Shown here in pieces: positions 26,268-39,269 of a stretch of 64,000 bases of DNA. The stretch comes from Neelides folsomi. Lineage: Eukaryota > Arthropoda > Collembola > Neelipleona > Neelidae. The number at the start of each line of letters is the position of its first letter. Position 1 is the stretch's first letter. Position numbers and translations under genes: made by a program. The notes below the pieces were generated by a model. It did not search any database and was not told the DNA's origin. It was given only the letters and a program-made list of their open reading frames with translations. The DNA lies in assembly GCA_034687125.1 (NCBI GenBank), contig JAQGBZ010000037.1:124001-188000 (forward strand). Direction: 5' to 3'.

Positions 26268-29200
26268 ATGCTGAAGAGGAAACGCAAGAGTCTCGACGCC
26301 CCGCTCCCAATGGACGACGACGAGGAGGGGTCAGAAGGAGAAGTATGGGGAAACGAAGATTTGCCGGATCCCCGAGTGAAGCGGAATTACTCATGCGGAC
26401 ATTGTTCCTTTTTTACCCAAAACCCTCGTCGCTACCTCCATCATTTGCGGGACGAACACGAACCGAAAACGAAAGTTTTCGAATGCAAATTCTGTGTATA
26501 CGCTTCCAAATTCAGCCAAAAGATCCAGCGTCATGTTCAACTCTGTCATGGTGATGGAGCCGAGAGCTCAGAACAGATGGATGGTGAAGAACAAGAAGAC
26601 TTTGACGGCGAGGGTTCCAATGAGGGATTCGAAGAGGAGGAGGAGGAATCCGGGCCACCTCCTTTGTCGGAAGAGGGGAACGGGAAGCGGCCGCTGTTTC
26701 GATGCTCCACTTGCTCATACGTCACGAATGTCAAAGCTCGGTTCTCCAAGCATGTTAAATATCATTCGATGCCCAACTTGAACTGCAAGTACTGTGACTT
26801 CAAAACCCCCTACAAATGGAACCTCGATCGACATTACAAGAACCATAATGGGGACGGGAGTCTCAGGTGTCCTTTGTGCAACTTCACAGCAGGTAATTGG
26901 ATCGTTAATTTCTGAGATATAATTCTCAACTTGTACTCTCATACGAATATTTAATAATATAATTCTTTCCATTGTGAGTACGTGAGCAATTAAATTACAT
27001 TTATTTCCTTCTTTTAATTCCAGATATAAAGCAGAGTCTTACAGTTCACATTCAGGTGAGAGCTCCTCAAGTGTAAATTTATTGGATTGAAATTTAAATG
27101 GCCATTTCTGATTAATTTAAGAATGTTGTATGAATGAGGGTTATTGCTAATTTATCTGCCGCTTCTTCTTTGACTCATTCCTTGTTTGTCCCACATTGAC
27201 AAATCGAGGGAGGAAAGGAGTAAAAGGTGCATAGAAAAATGTGACAAGGGAATCGATATTTATTCAAGCTCTTGAATGTGTGTGGCTTTTGAAGGTTCAT
27301 TTTCTTGCTATGCTTTTACCTTCATTTTCTGTCTTTTTGAGTATTCGAGTCAACAATGCTACTACAATCTGACAAATAGGCGCGAATCTACAAGGATGCA
27401 TTTGAACAAATAGTTATTATTTATAAAAATTATTAAATAGTCAAAATTTTCGCCTTCGCGAATTCGACTGCAGGACCCAGGACCTGCAGTTGAGGGCGAT
27501 GGAGACGGATGAGGACAGCTAGGATTAATTGGAATTTTATTTAGAATTCAATTCTTATTTCATAAAGTTTAGTTTATTCAGCCTTCACTTTCGCTTTCTT
27601 CGAGAGTTTTAAGTTCTTGACAGTTACAACTTAACATTAGTGGATTAGTAAAAGATAACACGTTCAAAAAAACTGGTATAGGTTTACTTGTTTTATATTT
27701 TTACAATACCCGAATTATATTTTGTAAAAAATTAGAATGCACAAAGTAATTTTCCAAATATTAGTTCGAATTTTTGATATTCTTGGATAAGATTAAGATT
27801 GGCATGATGTAATAGCTAGGTTAGGCGTATTTCGTATTCAATTAAAATGAGTGGTTGAATTCAATTTGACAAACATAATTACTTTTCTATTGAAAGAAAT
27901 GCGCATAAGAATGTTGTATTTATTAATTTTTTATTTTATCATGTTTAGAATCATCATCACCACGACGGTCCTGTGGACATCGAAGCTCTGCAACAACAAG
28001 CTCTCCTCCCTCAACATTTCCTATTTGAAGGAATGAGTGCGGCTGAACTTCAGGCCATGGACACGGCAGAGTACCCCGATGGGACAGAGGAGGATTTCGT
28101 GAATGAGAACCCACAATCGGAACGAATGGTCCAACCTCGTCGTTCCTCGACCGAAGAGCCACCAGCCCCGACCAATGGACGTGATTTCATTCACCCTGAT
28201 GACATCTTAGATAAAAACGGGAAAATCTACATCAAGAAGCTCAAATGCAAATTGTGTAACTTCAAAGCAGTTTGGGACACGGAGTTGAACCGTCATATGA
28301 GTCGTCAACATGGTATCGTCATCCAACGACGGCGAACGAGTGTTGGGCCAAAGGCGAAGCCAATGCCGAGTTTAATCCCTATCCAACAACAGTCCACATC
28401 TCCACCTGCCGAGAAGACGTATCCTCCTGCGACGATCACGGCTGTGAGCAGCAGTGGCCTCATCGGCGATGACTCGAGTGTGAAGGAGGAGGAGGGGGAA
28501 GACGATGCCTTCCGTCAAAAGTCCCTATTCCTCCAGAGTCTCGCCCTCAAGCCCAATCTGGTGTACGCGATGGACGAGGAGGGAGAAGAGAAGAAATGCC
28601 GGTTCTGCGGCGAGACTTGCGCCGACATCGTCATCCACCTTGCCAACTGCCCCGATGCTCTCAGGGCTGAATTGGAGGGAGAGGCGGCCGCTGAGGCAGA
28701 AGCTGAACGCGAAAAGGCGAAAGAAATTGATGAAGATAATGATGGGTTGGTTGGATTTGAAACCGCTCCTGGCATTGGCTCCGTCACCTTCGACTCGTTC
28801 CAAGACGAGGAATTTGATTTTGGTGCAAATGGGGAATTCACGGCAACGGCTGAAGGAGACGAGGAGGACGAGGATCTCACCGTCACTACACGAAGAGTCT
28901 ATCGGTGTCCCCAATCCAATTGTGGATTCTGGGCCACGACCGCCTCCCGATTCCATGTTCATGTTGTAGGACATCAGGCAAGTATTGATCCGTTTATTGC
29001 AAAAACTCATTACATTTGCAGGTCATTTGAGCATTGTACATAGGTTTCATATTTGGTTCATTCGTAATCTAGAGTTGATTCTATGAACTTGACAATATTT
29101 GCTCTTTGTATAATTCCTTATTTTGGCCTTCGTTATTGATTATGGATTAGATCATTTGAGTTATTAGTTATTAATAAAAGTGCATTCGGGCACGAGTCAT

Positions 29201-32200
29201 TTCATTCCAATTTAACAGTAAAGTATTTGAACTTTCAAATTGTTTAACTAGCGAAAGTATCAATAGAAAGTTGACAATTTTTCAATGTTATTGAGGGCAT
29301 CAAATATTTTATTATCTTTTAATAGCGAGTATAATCTGGATTACTAATGATGTTTCTTTGAATTTTGACTAGAATGTGAAGCCATTTGAGTGTTCAGTTT
29401 GTTCATACAAGTCCAACTGGCGTTGGGACATCACCAAACACATTAAGCTGAAGGGCATTCGAGACACTGAACATCACTCTGCTAGAATTCTCCTCACACA
29501 CGAGTCGGGCCAGAGGAATTATCGGAAATATGACAAGTTCCTTGTGACAATGCAACTTCGCCACTCTGCTGACCTCAATAAACTCCCTGAATGCTCCACG
29601 GTTGCGTCGAGACGGAATTTAGAAATGGAGTTGAGTCCAAATAGTCAACCAGTTGTTGATGACCTCCCCGATATTCCAAATGGGAAAATTCGGATGCCAA
29701 AACTGACACGTGCCCCATTGATGGGAAATTCATCTCCTACTTCAAGTTCTCATTCCGGCGAAGACCAGCGACCTCCACCCCCGCCAACACTCAAACCCTT
29801 CATGACAAAAGGACCCGGAGCAGCTGGAAAGCCATTTGTTGAAAAGAGGATGCTTTCGGGTGGACTTGTCTTGGAAGACAATAAAGTAAGTCTCAACTTT
29901 CTAAAAAGATCGCATTATGCTTTTAGAATCTTATTCTTAACCATGTCATTAATTTGCTAGAAGGAGGATGGAAAGAGATTAAAAGGAAACGGAAATGTTG
30001 GATTGAAGAAGCGAGGCATTCAAATCCCTGAAAATCCTTCAGGATCTGACGACGACAGGAAAGTTCAATGGAAGTGCAAAAAGTGTACTTTTAAGTAAGT
30101 CCCATTGAGAAATGTTCACCATTCTAATTTAAATCCTATTTCGCATCCTTGACCTCATTTTCTTTATTCTTTAGACATGCAACAAAGGAAATCGTCCTCT
30201 TCCATATTCGCCAGTATCACAAACCAAAACGTGGAGAGTCGGTTTCAATCCTCAATCGAAACAATCTGACCTCAGTTTCCGTTTCGAATGACGAGGAGGC
30301 CGAAGAACCCCGCGATGACCAAGTTCAAAATAATATGATGGATGATAAGGATGACCCTAACAATGCTAATGTGAAAGGTAATGGCAAGTACACAAACTGT
30401 TTTAAAATAATCTTTTGTTTCATAAAATAACTATATTTTTATTTTAATTATAAGTATTATATTTATATGTAATAGCTTCGAAATGTTCGTCCAAGGAATT
30501 GTAATGAAATTAGAAATCTAAAACATCTCTGTTTTCTTTTTAGTTGAAACCCACCAGTATACTTATCGAGAAGAAGAAAACAAGTTCAATTGCAAATTCT
30601 GCCCTTTTAACACGAATATTCCTGGGACAATGGAAGCTCATGCCGAGAATCATTTCAGCAAACCAAATTGCAATTTCAGTTGTGGATTTTGTTCATTCTC
30701 GGTTCCAACAAAGAAGTATGTTTATTAATAATCATTATTTTATTGCGATATCTAGTAAAAGAGAAAACTAATTAAAATTCTTTATTCTTTAGGGAATTGC
30801 AACATCATGTTCAGCTTCACGTTGTTGAAATGAGCCAGGGCGAAAGTCAAGTGAAAGTAAGAGAACCCGCCAGCAGCCCAGCCAAACAAGCAAAAGGTGA
30901 AGGACGCAAAAAGGGAGGTTCATCTCCGTACAAGAAATATCATTGTTCCGACTGCCCTTACGTCACGGATAGCAAAGGGCAATTCCTCTACCACAAGCAA
31001 TTCCATCGCCCAAGGGATGCTCCATTTAAATGTGGGAAATGTTCATACAACGTGAGCCACAAACACCTTCTTCACCAACATTGGAGAGTCCATGGGATGG
31101 AACCGCCACCAGCAAGGAAGCCAAGGCCAAAGGCAACAATAAACAATGTTCAACCTGGACCATCCCATTCAAACCATCCTACTGTTCTGGTGTGGCGTAA
31201 TGGCTGTCCCCTTCGGATGTATCGGTGCACTCATTGTCCGCAGGTTTACAATAAGCTTGAAGATTTGGAAGAACACGAATTGGGACATGGGCAGAGCCAG
31301 AATGAATCCCTCCCTGCACATTTCATGGCTCAACCCGAGTCACCTCCACCGAGTCCACCGAAAATGACACCGGGTGGGAAATGTTTGTATTTCTGTGAAG
31401 CTTGCCCGGCTCGCTTTGTTTATGAGAAGGAACTTGAGATTCATTCAACGTTTCACAAAAAGCAGTCTCCATACAGGTGTCAATTATGCTCTTATTCCGC
31501 AAGACAAGAAAATCCCCATCTTCTTTCTCATATGAAAGTCCACGGGATCGAATATCAAATGAAGACACAGGAACTCTTACAACGATACCCAAGAGCTCCT
31601 CCGCCGGTACTATAATTATTATAATAAAAGGAATATCAATTTCTTGGAATTTTATAAACATATTTCAAATTGCAACTTCATTTCATTTAGGGCACATCTA
31701 AAGAGATCGATGGTGGGAACGGGAGTCCAGGAAATTTGGATCTTTTGCGTCGTGAATTACTTAAAGGATCCTCTTACCAAATCTCGTGCTCAAAATGTTC
31801 AGCAAAGTTCAGTGGAACCAAATCGTATGAACAGCATATGGCCACAGCCCATGGTTCTCTCGGCCCTTATCCAATGGACAATGGATTTGGGAAGATGGAG
31901 GAGGAAGGTGAAAAAGACGAAGCCATCTTGGGAAATCCAGATTTCAATTATCCAACTTATATTAAAAATGGACGGATCAAGAGTAAGCGATACAAATGTC
32001 AAAAGTGTCCTAGTGCTTTTGAGAAACGGGATCAATACACAGTCCATATGGGACTTCATGGATCCAACCAAAGATACAAATGTAATATCTGTGATTATGC
32101 TGTCACCTATTATGCGGTAAGTTTCTACATTTTGATAAATTAATTTTATATATTTTAATTAAAATATCATTGCTAATTTATTTATCATTTACATTTACAT

Positions 32201-32790
32201 TAGTTATATGAATAATATTAAAAATTTAATAAACTTATATTGTTTTACAGAATTTTATCCAACATGTGAGGAAACATGCGAATCAACCTGACGTGGATCC
32301 AGAGATGTTAATCGTGAAGCCATTGAGTTCAAGAGGAAGTCGCATTCCGTCCTCCATGTCCGGCCAGGCACATGCTCCAAAGGAGCAAGTAAAGTGCAGG
32401 AAATGTCCATATAAAACGGCAGACAAAAGAGCGTATGACAACCACTGCAATCACCATTTGCCCTCTGCACGTTTCGCAAGGAATTCCGTTATGTGCTCCT
32501 ACTGCGACTTCTCAACGAGTCGAAATCATATCAAAGAACATACCCGACTTCATTTCCTCCTCTCAGAAACAGATCCGAAGCCCGATTCGTACATGGTCCT
32601 TGACAAGGTGAACATCTACGTAGAAGATGAGAAGATCTACTCTGAAAAGGAGAATTATGATGATGAGCTCGATGAAGAAGAGGAAGATGAAAAGACAGAG
32701 AAGAAGAAGATTACTTATGTGGATATTCAAACTGGTCTGCCTGTAAACATCGATTCTCTTCATCCAGACGTTGATAATGAGATGGTTTGA
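26268..32790 (+). CDS. Large C2H2 zinc-finger protein (about 22 fingers)
   Basis: Probably a nuclear DNA-binding regulator. Coding exons are 26268-26892 (the exon starts at 26267), 27024-27055, 27949-28977, 29373-29885, 29961-30094, 30175-30377, 30544-30715, 30793-31606, 31691-32116 and 32251-32790. Phases agree and encode 1495 residues. I count about 22 C2H2-type fingers spread along the protein. Many are of the CxxCxY/F type seen in REST, hunchback and charlatan-like proteins (YSCGHCSFF, FECKFCVYAS, YKWNLDRHYKNH, FECSVCSYKSN, YKCNICDYAV). One is degenerate, with C in place of the last H (KKCRFCGETC). Acidic linkers lie between the first fingers, and the N-terminus MLKRKRKS is basic. Finger 5 is split over three exons, one only 32 nt long. 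The intron after 28977 starts with GC rather than GT. I cannot name the orthologue with confidence. The ATG at 26268 is the first in frame, but an upstream coding exon is possible. Confidence 0.9.
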
Positions 32791-33575
32791 GTCCTTCACT
32801 TCCGACTGGTTAAACATTAAGAAAAATCAACTATTCTTTATTATTGCTATTATACTACTTATAGGTTAAGTTAAGATGTATTTCAGAATACTATCAAATA
32901 TGTATGTAGATCGTTTCTTTTTAAATAACCTTAATTGAACCCAACTGTTATATTTATTTTATGAATCAAATATTGTTATCGTTCTGCTCAGTTGTGGCCT
33001 TTGAAGGCGAACAAGCATAAAACAATGCATTCACATTCTGATCTTTTAGAAAATTTACTAGTCGCATACAAACAAAAAATAGTTTAAAAAACTTAATAGC
33101 ATATGTAAATAATATACATCACATACTTGTTTTTTACTATCCAATTAACTTTATAATAACACTTAACGCTGTTAAAACATTTACAAATGATAATGTAATC
33201 GATTTACTTTAACATTCTACCTCTTGTTCGTTCATCTATTAATCATGCCCTTCATTATCTTTCGCTTTTAACTTACAACTAAATTGTTATTGTTATTCAA
33301 TGATAATATTCATTATGTCGTGATTCGTATACTATAACATATAATGTTATATAAAGAAAAGTGAATAAAGATGTTTAAAGAATTAATCAAAATGATATTT
33401 CTCTTATTGCATGAAAATACTATATTTCAAATGCCATAAGTAAAGGTAGATAAAAATGTGATTTTATTTAAAGTATCTTATTAAGATTGTAAAATAACAA
33501 CAAGAGATTATAACATTAACATTATTATAAATCAGAAATATGAGAAACGACAATTCAGAATTCTCAGATCAATTA

Positions 33576-34599
33576 TTACGTCTGTCCAGCACACATCTGT
33601 AAAGAAATTATCCCTCATTGATTAGTTAATGTCCTTTTTAAATACTACTGAATTTTTTAATTTTAATATTCAAAACGAATGGATTTTTATAGAAATTATC
33701 AAATAGGAATACGTACGTTTGTAACCGCCGTGAGGAAACATTTAATGAGAGGATCGTAAGTTTTGCAATATTCATCCTTCGGATCAAGTTGTGATCCTAG
33801 ATTGAAAAAAGAACAAATAAGCTATAAATTGACTAATATTAAAATTTTATAATTTTTACCAATCGTTTCTTGGCAATTGTCGAATAAGGGCTTTCCCTTG
33901 GCCTGCAATCTCTTTGGAATTTCCTTATCAATGAAAAATGCAACAGCTTCTTTGTCCAACATACCCTCCTTATTGAGCTACAATAAAGTCAATTAAAGTT
34001 TATATTTTCTAATAGGTAAAAACTTTAAACTCTAAATGTCACAAAAATTGATATTTGTATAATATAGTCAACATAGTCTTACAACTCCTTCGTTGATCAT
34101 AACGCATTTAAGGACGCACTGTTAATGAAAAATTAAAACATGAATATAAAAACGGCCTTGAATAGATAAACATATTAGAATTAAACGATAGTTTTTAAAT
34201 GATGTTAATGCGTACGTTCATCTTTTCAGCTTTTTCCTTCCCACTCTTGAACTTCATAGCCTTTGTACATCTTGCAATTCCTCCCAATTGTCTAAAATAT
34301 AAAAACAGGTATTTCTTCTAGTTTTCCAGTCCTTTAGTGCATATTATTGAAAACAAAGTAATTATTAGTTTATTTAATCTATACTTACCTTTTTGTCAAA
34401 TCCGAGATAACTTGTTTGCAGGTTTTTTCCTTCACTTCTTCACCACAAACTCCTCCCTATGTTCACAATCATTTTAATATTTTAGATAAACACCAACTGC
34501 TTCAGATTTTTATAGTAAATCAACTAAAAGTAAGCAATTGATTAATACCAGGCAAATAGCCAAGAGGAGCACTGCTGAATAAAGAATTACTCCTTTCAT
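33576..34599 (-). CDS. Secreted odorant-binding-protein-like (PBP/GOBP fold) protein
   Basis: Seven small exons (reading order 34549-34599, 34389-34456, 34216-34291, 34083-34118, 33860-33977, 33717-33796, 33576-33596) with introns of 63-120 bp encode 149 residues. A hydrophobic signal peptide covers about residues 1-22. The cysteines fit the classical insect OBP spacing: C30, C66-x3-C70, C112, C127-x8-C136, with 35 residues between C1 and C2 and 41 between C3 and C4. Two extra cysteines, C48 and C145, could form a fourth disulfide. OBPs are small all-helical extracellular carriers of hydrophobic ligands such as odorants or pheromones; some act in non-sensory secretions. The gene is convergent with the zinc-finger gene, 785 bp between stop codons. 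An AG just upstream of the ATG suggests a 5' UTR intron. Function beyond ligand carriage is unknown. Confidence 0.85.
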
Positions 34600-36283
34600 T
34601 TTCCTTGATATTCTAAAATGGAAAAATAAGATAAATTATTGCGAACAATAAATGCATAATATCAGGTAATATGGAAGCGTAGTGTTAAAAAATTAAAAGT
34701 GAACCTTGGGACTGGAAAAATATAATGACTCGGAGTCAAAAATGTTGAGCTCCTTTTATCTCTTTAAATCATAAACCCTAACTTATGTATATAATTATTT
34801 TAGAACAATCATTCTGGATCCGGAGTTAAAATGAAAATTAAGTAAATTATGGATATATAGCACTAGAGATGTATGGTATACCTGTATATTTATTTAGTAT
34901 GAGAAATATACATATGAGCCAATAGTTGTTGACTCTTCAACTCTCTGACTCTGAAAGACAACCGTTTAATAATCCTATATGAAATGGAGTATAGAGGCTG
35001 AACAAAGAGAATGAATGGGAGAGAGGCTTATTATTGGAATTATTGTAATTTTTGTACTCATCTAATTACTAGTTTCAGACGTATTATTAAAACCACGCAG
35101 CTTTGAAATTAAGATTGAATAAATACGAAAATATAATTAACTCTATACGAGAATATTTTGGAACCTACCTTTACTTCGAATTTGGAAAGAGAGATCCTGG
35201 TGAGCCAACGATTGAAGATCAACTGGAAATGTATAAAAGTTTTCCTTGTTTTAATAAAGATTTCCTGAAGGCAGAATCTGCATATATATACGCTTATAAA
35301 GAAAGTTAATTTCGTTGTAATGATGCAAGTGATTGAGTGAGACTGTCCTCAACTTAAAACCAAGGACGGTCAGTTCAAGTTGTCTTCACAGACTCCCAAT
35401 CAGTCTTTAATTAAAACAAGTAAAAACTAAAAGCAATTTGATGTAGCAGTGAGTGATACCTATTATTTTGTTTTCTTAAAGTTATATAAAATAAATAAAA
35501 TGGCATAAAAATATTCTTAGAACTACGAATTAGTTTCGTATATTTTATATAATTTTAAGTCGTCCTTTGACATCTATTAAATATTTAAAAGTGACAAACA
35601 ATTTTTACAACGAGCGAGAACTGAAAATGGAATTTTAAGCAATAACTTAATATAAAAATTATGGGTTATTTATGTAATTTTTTGTATGAAAAATGAGAAA
35701 TACTAAACTTTGGGTATTAAATGATAACATGTTTATTATTTAGAACACGAAGTAAAATTACATTCCGTGTTTAATAAATACACATGTAACAAGTTATCTA
35801 AATTGTATATGAGATTACTTTGTTATTGTCAGAAGCGATCCACATTATAATATAAATAAGGTATATAGTTATACATATTATATTTTTGTTTTGTCTAGAA
35901 CTCATTTAACTCGTAATCGAAGAGATTTCCGTAGAGGTCCAATAAGACATTTATAGCGAATATACATTATTTCAGAGATCACACACTAATTAAATATTTC
36001 ATCAAGTAAATATTCATCCAGTATCATTACAGTAAATATTTAATTCGTAGTTTTGCGGTTTTCTCTTTAATAATTGTATCAAGTTTATAGTTACCACGTT
36101 TTAATATATATGTTAATATAATCTAAATATCATATTTTACACTTCATCTACTTATAGGATAATAGGAAAGATAGAGAGATGTGTTGATAATAGACAAGTT
36201 TAATTATGCGTTAGAATCCTAAACGTTGGCTAGAAGTAGGTTTGGTATTTTGGTTATATTTGGTAAAATGATAGATTAAAATG
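34600..36283. other. Intergenic DNA between OBP-like and FEM-1 genes
   Basis: AT-rich spacer. It should hold the promoter and 5' UTR of the OBP-like gene (minus strand) and the 3' UTR of FEM-1 (minus strand). An open frame on the plus strand from 35091 to 35309 has protein-like composition (motifs FEFGKRDPGEP and YKSFPCFNKDF) but no start codon near its 5' end, and an in-frame stop at 35088. It may be a degraded gene fragment or an exon of an unrecognised gene. Nothing else is supported. Confidence 0.45.
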
Positions 36284-39269
36284 CTAATGAGAGTTCCCTT
36301 GTTTTCCATTTTCCTTCCGCCTTCCGCTTCCCCCATCCTCGGGATTGACAAGTTCTCTGGGCCTATGAAGTTCCACAAAGTCTTCAAGCTCTTTTGGCAA
36401 ATCTCCGGGCTTGACAGGAATCCCGTACTTGCACACTGCCCGCGACGAAATGCATTTGAGACTCACGTAATCAAATGGGTTCATCTCTTCGCACAACTCA
36501 TGATTTGTGATGAAAGGTAGAGCACTTTGGTTATTGATGTCGAGTTGATCAATATGCGCTCCATGTTCAAGTAACAGCTTGGCAATCTATACATAAGTGA
36601 CCATTATAAATGTGATATAGAGGTAAGTGTTAAATCATCCGTGATATTCCACAAGAATACATGGTAGGAATATGTAGAGTTTGAGGAATTCACCTTGAAA
36701 TCAAAATTATCTTGGTTGTAAACTCCAACAACATGATGCAAAGGAGTAGATCTGATCTCATTGAGGGCATTCACTTCTCCTCCACAGTCAATTAAAAATT
36801 TGGCGACATCATAGTTAGGAAATACGCACACCTACACGCATCAAAAATAATTTTATTATAAAAACTAAAATTTAAATATAAGTTCAAACAACCTTCAATG
36901 AGACATTTATTTTAAAAGGTTAAAAAAAGTTTACCTGATGATCATCAATGAAGAAATGACTCCTAACGACGTTATTTTTGCTAACAACCATATGAAGAAC
37001 CGAGTCTCCATTGATGCACATTTTTAGTCCGTAACGAAGAAATGTCTCTGTGACCTGAATAAAATAAAAAAAGAGTTATATTGGTACAATAAATATTATT
37101 TGATTTTATATTAAAGGTGTAATAAATGAACATTAAATCGTGCCTTTTTGAGTCGAAGGATTTGCTCATTTGTTTTTCTCGGTCGTTTTACGAGGAGATA
37201 GAGCAAATGGGTACAGCATCGCAAACATCTAGAACAATAAAAATAAATTATATTAAAAATTGAACTTATCTTCATTGTGGTTTTTAAAAGTAACTTGTCA
37301 CCTATCGAAAGATTCCTGCTGCCTTTTGAAAACTGGTTTGATTCTAACAAGTCTTGCTGATAGTGGAAGTTGGTCAATAAGAAGTGAAAATGTGTCCATC
37401 AGATCATCAAATTGAAGAGGATGCGCTTCACCTTCACGATCCCATTCAGTCGTACGATCAAGATCCAAATATAAGCGAATCTTAAATTGAATTTAAATGT
37501 TATTTATGATTCAATTTCATTTATGTTGAAAAAATCAATTTATTGAGCTAAATGTTCAAATAGAATACCAATGCAAGAGCAGTGAAGCAAGTGTCTCCAT
37601 AAAGAAGAGAATCTTTATGAATTCTCAATTGGAGGGCATATCTCCAGAGACGAATGCATAAAGAATATTGAGAAGAATCGGCATATGCAGCTCCACGATA
37701 CATGATACGAAATATCACATCTTTATGGCAAAGGCCAAGAATTCGTTCTGCGATCAAAAGACTAGTGATTCTCATTTGGTCAAGATCTGTGGCAATACGA
37801 TCCAAATCCTCTTTAGTTTCAAATTCTTTCATCTCTTCTTCTTTACCTTCAAAGCCAATAAAGTTTTTATTATTTTCTAATAATAATCAAATATAATCTT
37901 AAATTATACTTGTAAAAATATTCGTGAACATTTATTTAAAAAATAAATACCCATGCAATAATGTTAATAAATATTACCATCTGGATTAAATATGTAGGCG
38001 TAAAATGGAGTGTAGTTGATTCTAGGTTTCGAAGCATTATATTGTAGTTTCGCTTTTCCTCTGATTGCAAAAGCTTTGCCCCAATATGATAATGCCATTT
38101 GAATATCGTGGTGTTCATCCAAAAAAGTCGAACCTAATAAATAAACAAGATGTTAATTTTTAAATTGCTAATATCATATCATGAATTAATCAAAATGATA
38201 TTATAAATCATACCCATCAATTCATGCATTTCGGCCTGTCTCTCAAGTGAATAGCCATGAGTTGTTTCAAGGAGATAATTGAAAATGAGCGTAGCTCCTT
38301 TGAGGCAAGATGTCTGCAGGGCATCGTCACCATATCGGTTCTTTAAAAAAGGATCAGCTCCATGTGATAAAAGGAGCTTCGTCGTTTCAAACCGATGTTC
38401 TTGAATCGCATAGTGAAGTGCTGTTTTCAACTGGATATCTTGAGAATTAACGTTAGCTCCGTGTGTCAAAAGGTATTCGCAAAGTTCTGAGCTCTGTACG
38501 GAATTTATCAAGCATGTTCCACCTGGAAATTGTAAAATTTTAATCTAATGTTCTCCTGATCTTGATAAATCTTAATAAACTAATGGCAAATGTCAAGTAC
38601 CGTTAAAATTCGGCAATTGAATATCAGCACCAGCTTGTTCAACAAGGTATTGAACAATATCTGAATGTGTCATGAAACATGCAGATCTGACAGGAGTTGA
38701 CCCAGTGTCACTGACGCAATTAACATTAGCTCCATGCTTGACAAGACATTTGACAATTGGAAGTCTTCCGCTCACAGCTGCACACCAAAGAGGACTCACT
38801 CGATGTGACGTCTTGTCATCGACAACCTCATAAGTTCCTTTCCTGTTAATATAAAAAAATATAAATTATACAAAGAAAATTATCGATTTTTTCTAAATTG
38901 TATTTGTTCAAGATTGTCCATTAATTTATGAATATATTCAATTATATTTTTTGATTGAAAAGCATACTGTTCCACATCAGCTCCACAATTTTCAATGAGA
39001 TACTCGACAATTTCAAGATTGCCTTTCTTGCAAGCTACGAAGAGCGGAGCACACCCATCCTGTCTTCCGACAATTGACACAATTTCTTTTCTCTCCAATT
39101 TGTCAAGCCTTTCGAGTGAATTTCGGAGAATGTATGAAAGTCGGGCACCAGGAGCTGCTGACCGAACTTCCCCATGTAATTCCTCACTTATCGTTTCTTT
39201 GCTCCTTGTCCCATTTATCACACTCTGTTGGTTCGATGACTTCGCCAGGTTCCACATTGTTTTAAGCAT
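36284..39269 (-). CDS. fem-1: FEM-1 homologue, ankyrin-repeat CUL2 substrate receptor
   Basis: FEM1 proteins are substrate receptors of CUL2-RING ubiquitin ligases and recognise C-terminal degrons; in nematodes FEM-1 acts in sex determination. Exons in reading order are 38968-39269, 38601-38842, 38214-38522, 37978-38133, 37569-37846, 37302-37480, 37132-37228, 36935-37054, 36694-36831 and 36284-36586, encoding 707 residues. N-terminal ankyrin repeats contain DGCAPLFVACKKGNLEIVEY, SPLWCAAVSGRLPIVKCLVK and TALHYAIQEHRFETTKLLLS. A central TPR-like helical part contains ALSYWGKAFAIR, ERILGLCHKDVIF and RGAAYADSSQYSLCIRLW. C-terminal ankyrin repeats contain ARFLIDCGGEVNA-like and KLLLEHGAHIDQLD segments. 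The end carries a VHL-box-like SLKCISSRAVCKYGIP followed by GDLPKELEDFVELH. The protein is somewhat longer than typical FEM1 (about 620-670). The donor ending the exon at 37132 (AAT|GTTCAT) is weak, and about 25 residues there look inserted, so that junction is uncertain. The start chosen is the first ATG of a frame with a second ATG four codons on. Confidence 0.93.

Noticed and set aside
26011..26394. 127-codon minus-strand ORF overlapping the first zinc-finger exon
   Set aside because: It opposes a clearly coding exon on the plus strand and looks like an antisense shadow with Arg/Pro-rich composition.
28515..29010. Minus-strand ORFs of 123 and 161 codons
   Set aside because: They lie antisense to a well-supported zinc-finger exon; their serine-rich content mirrors the acidic plus-strand codons.
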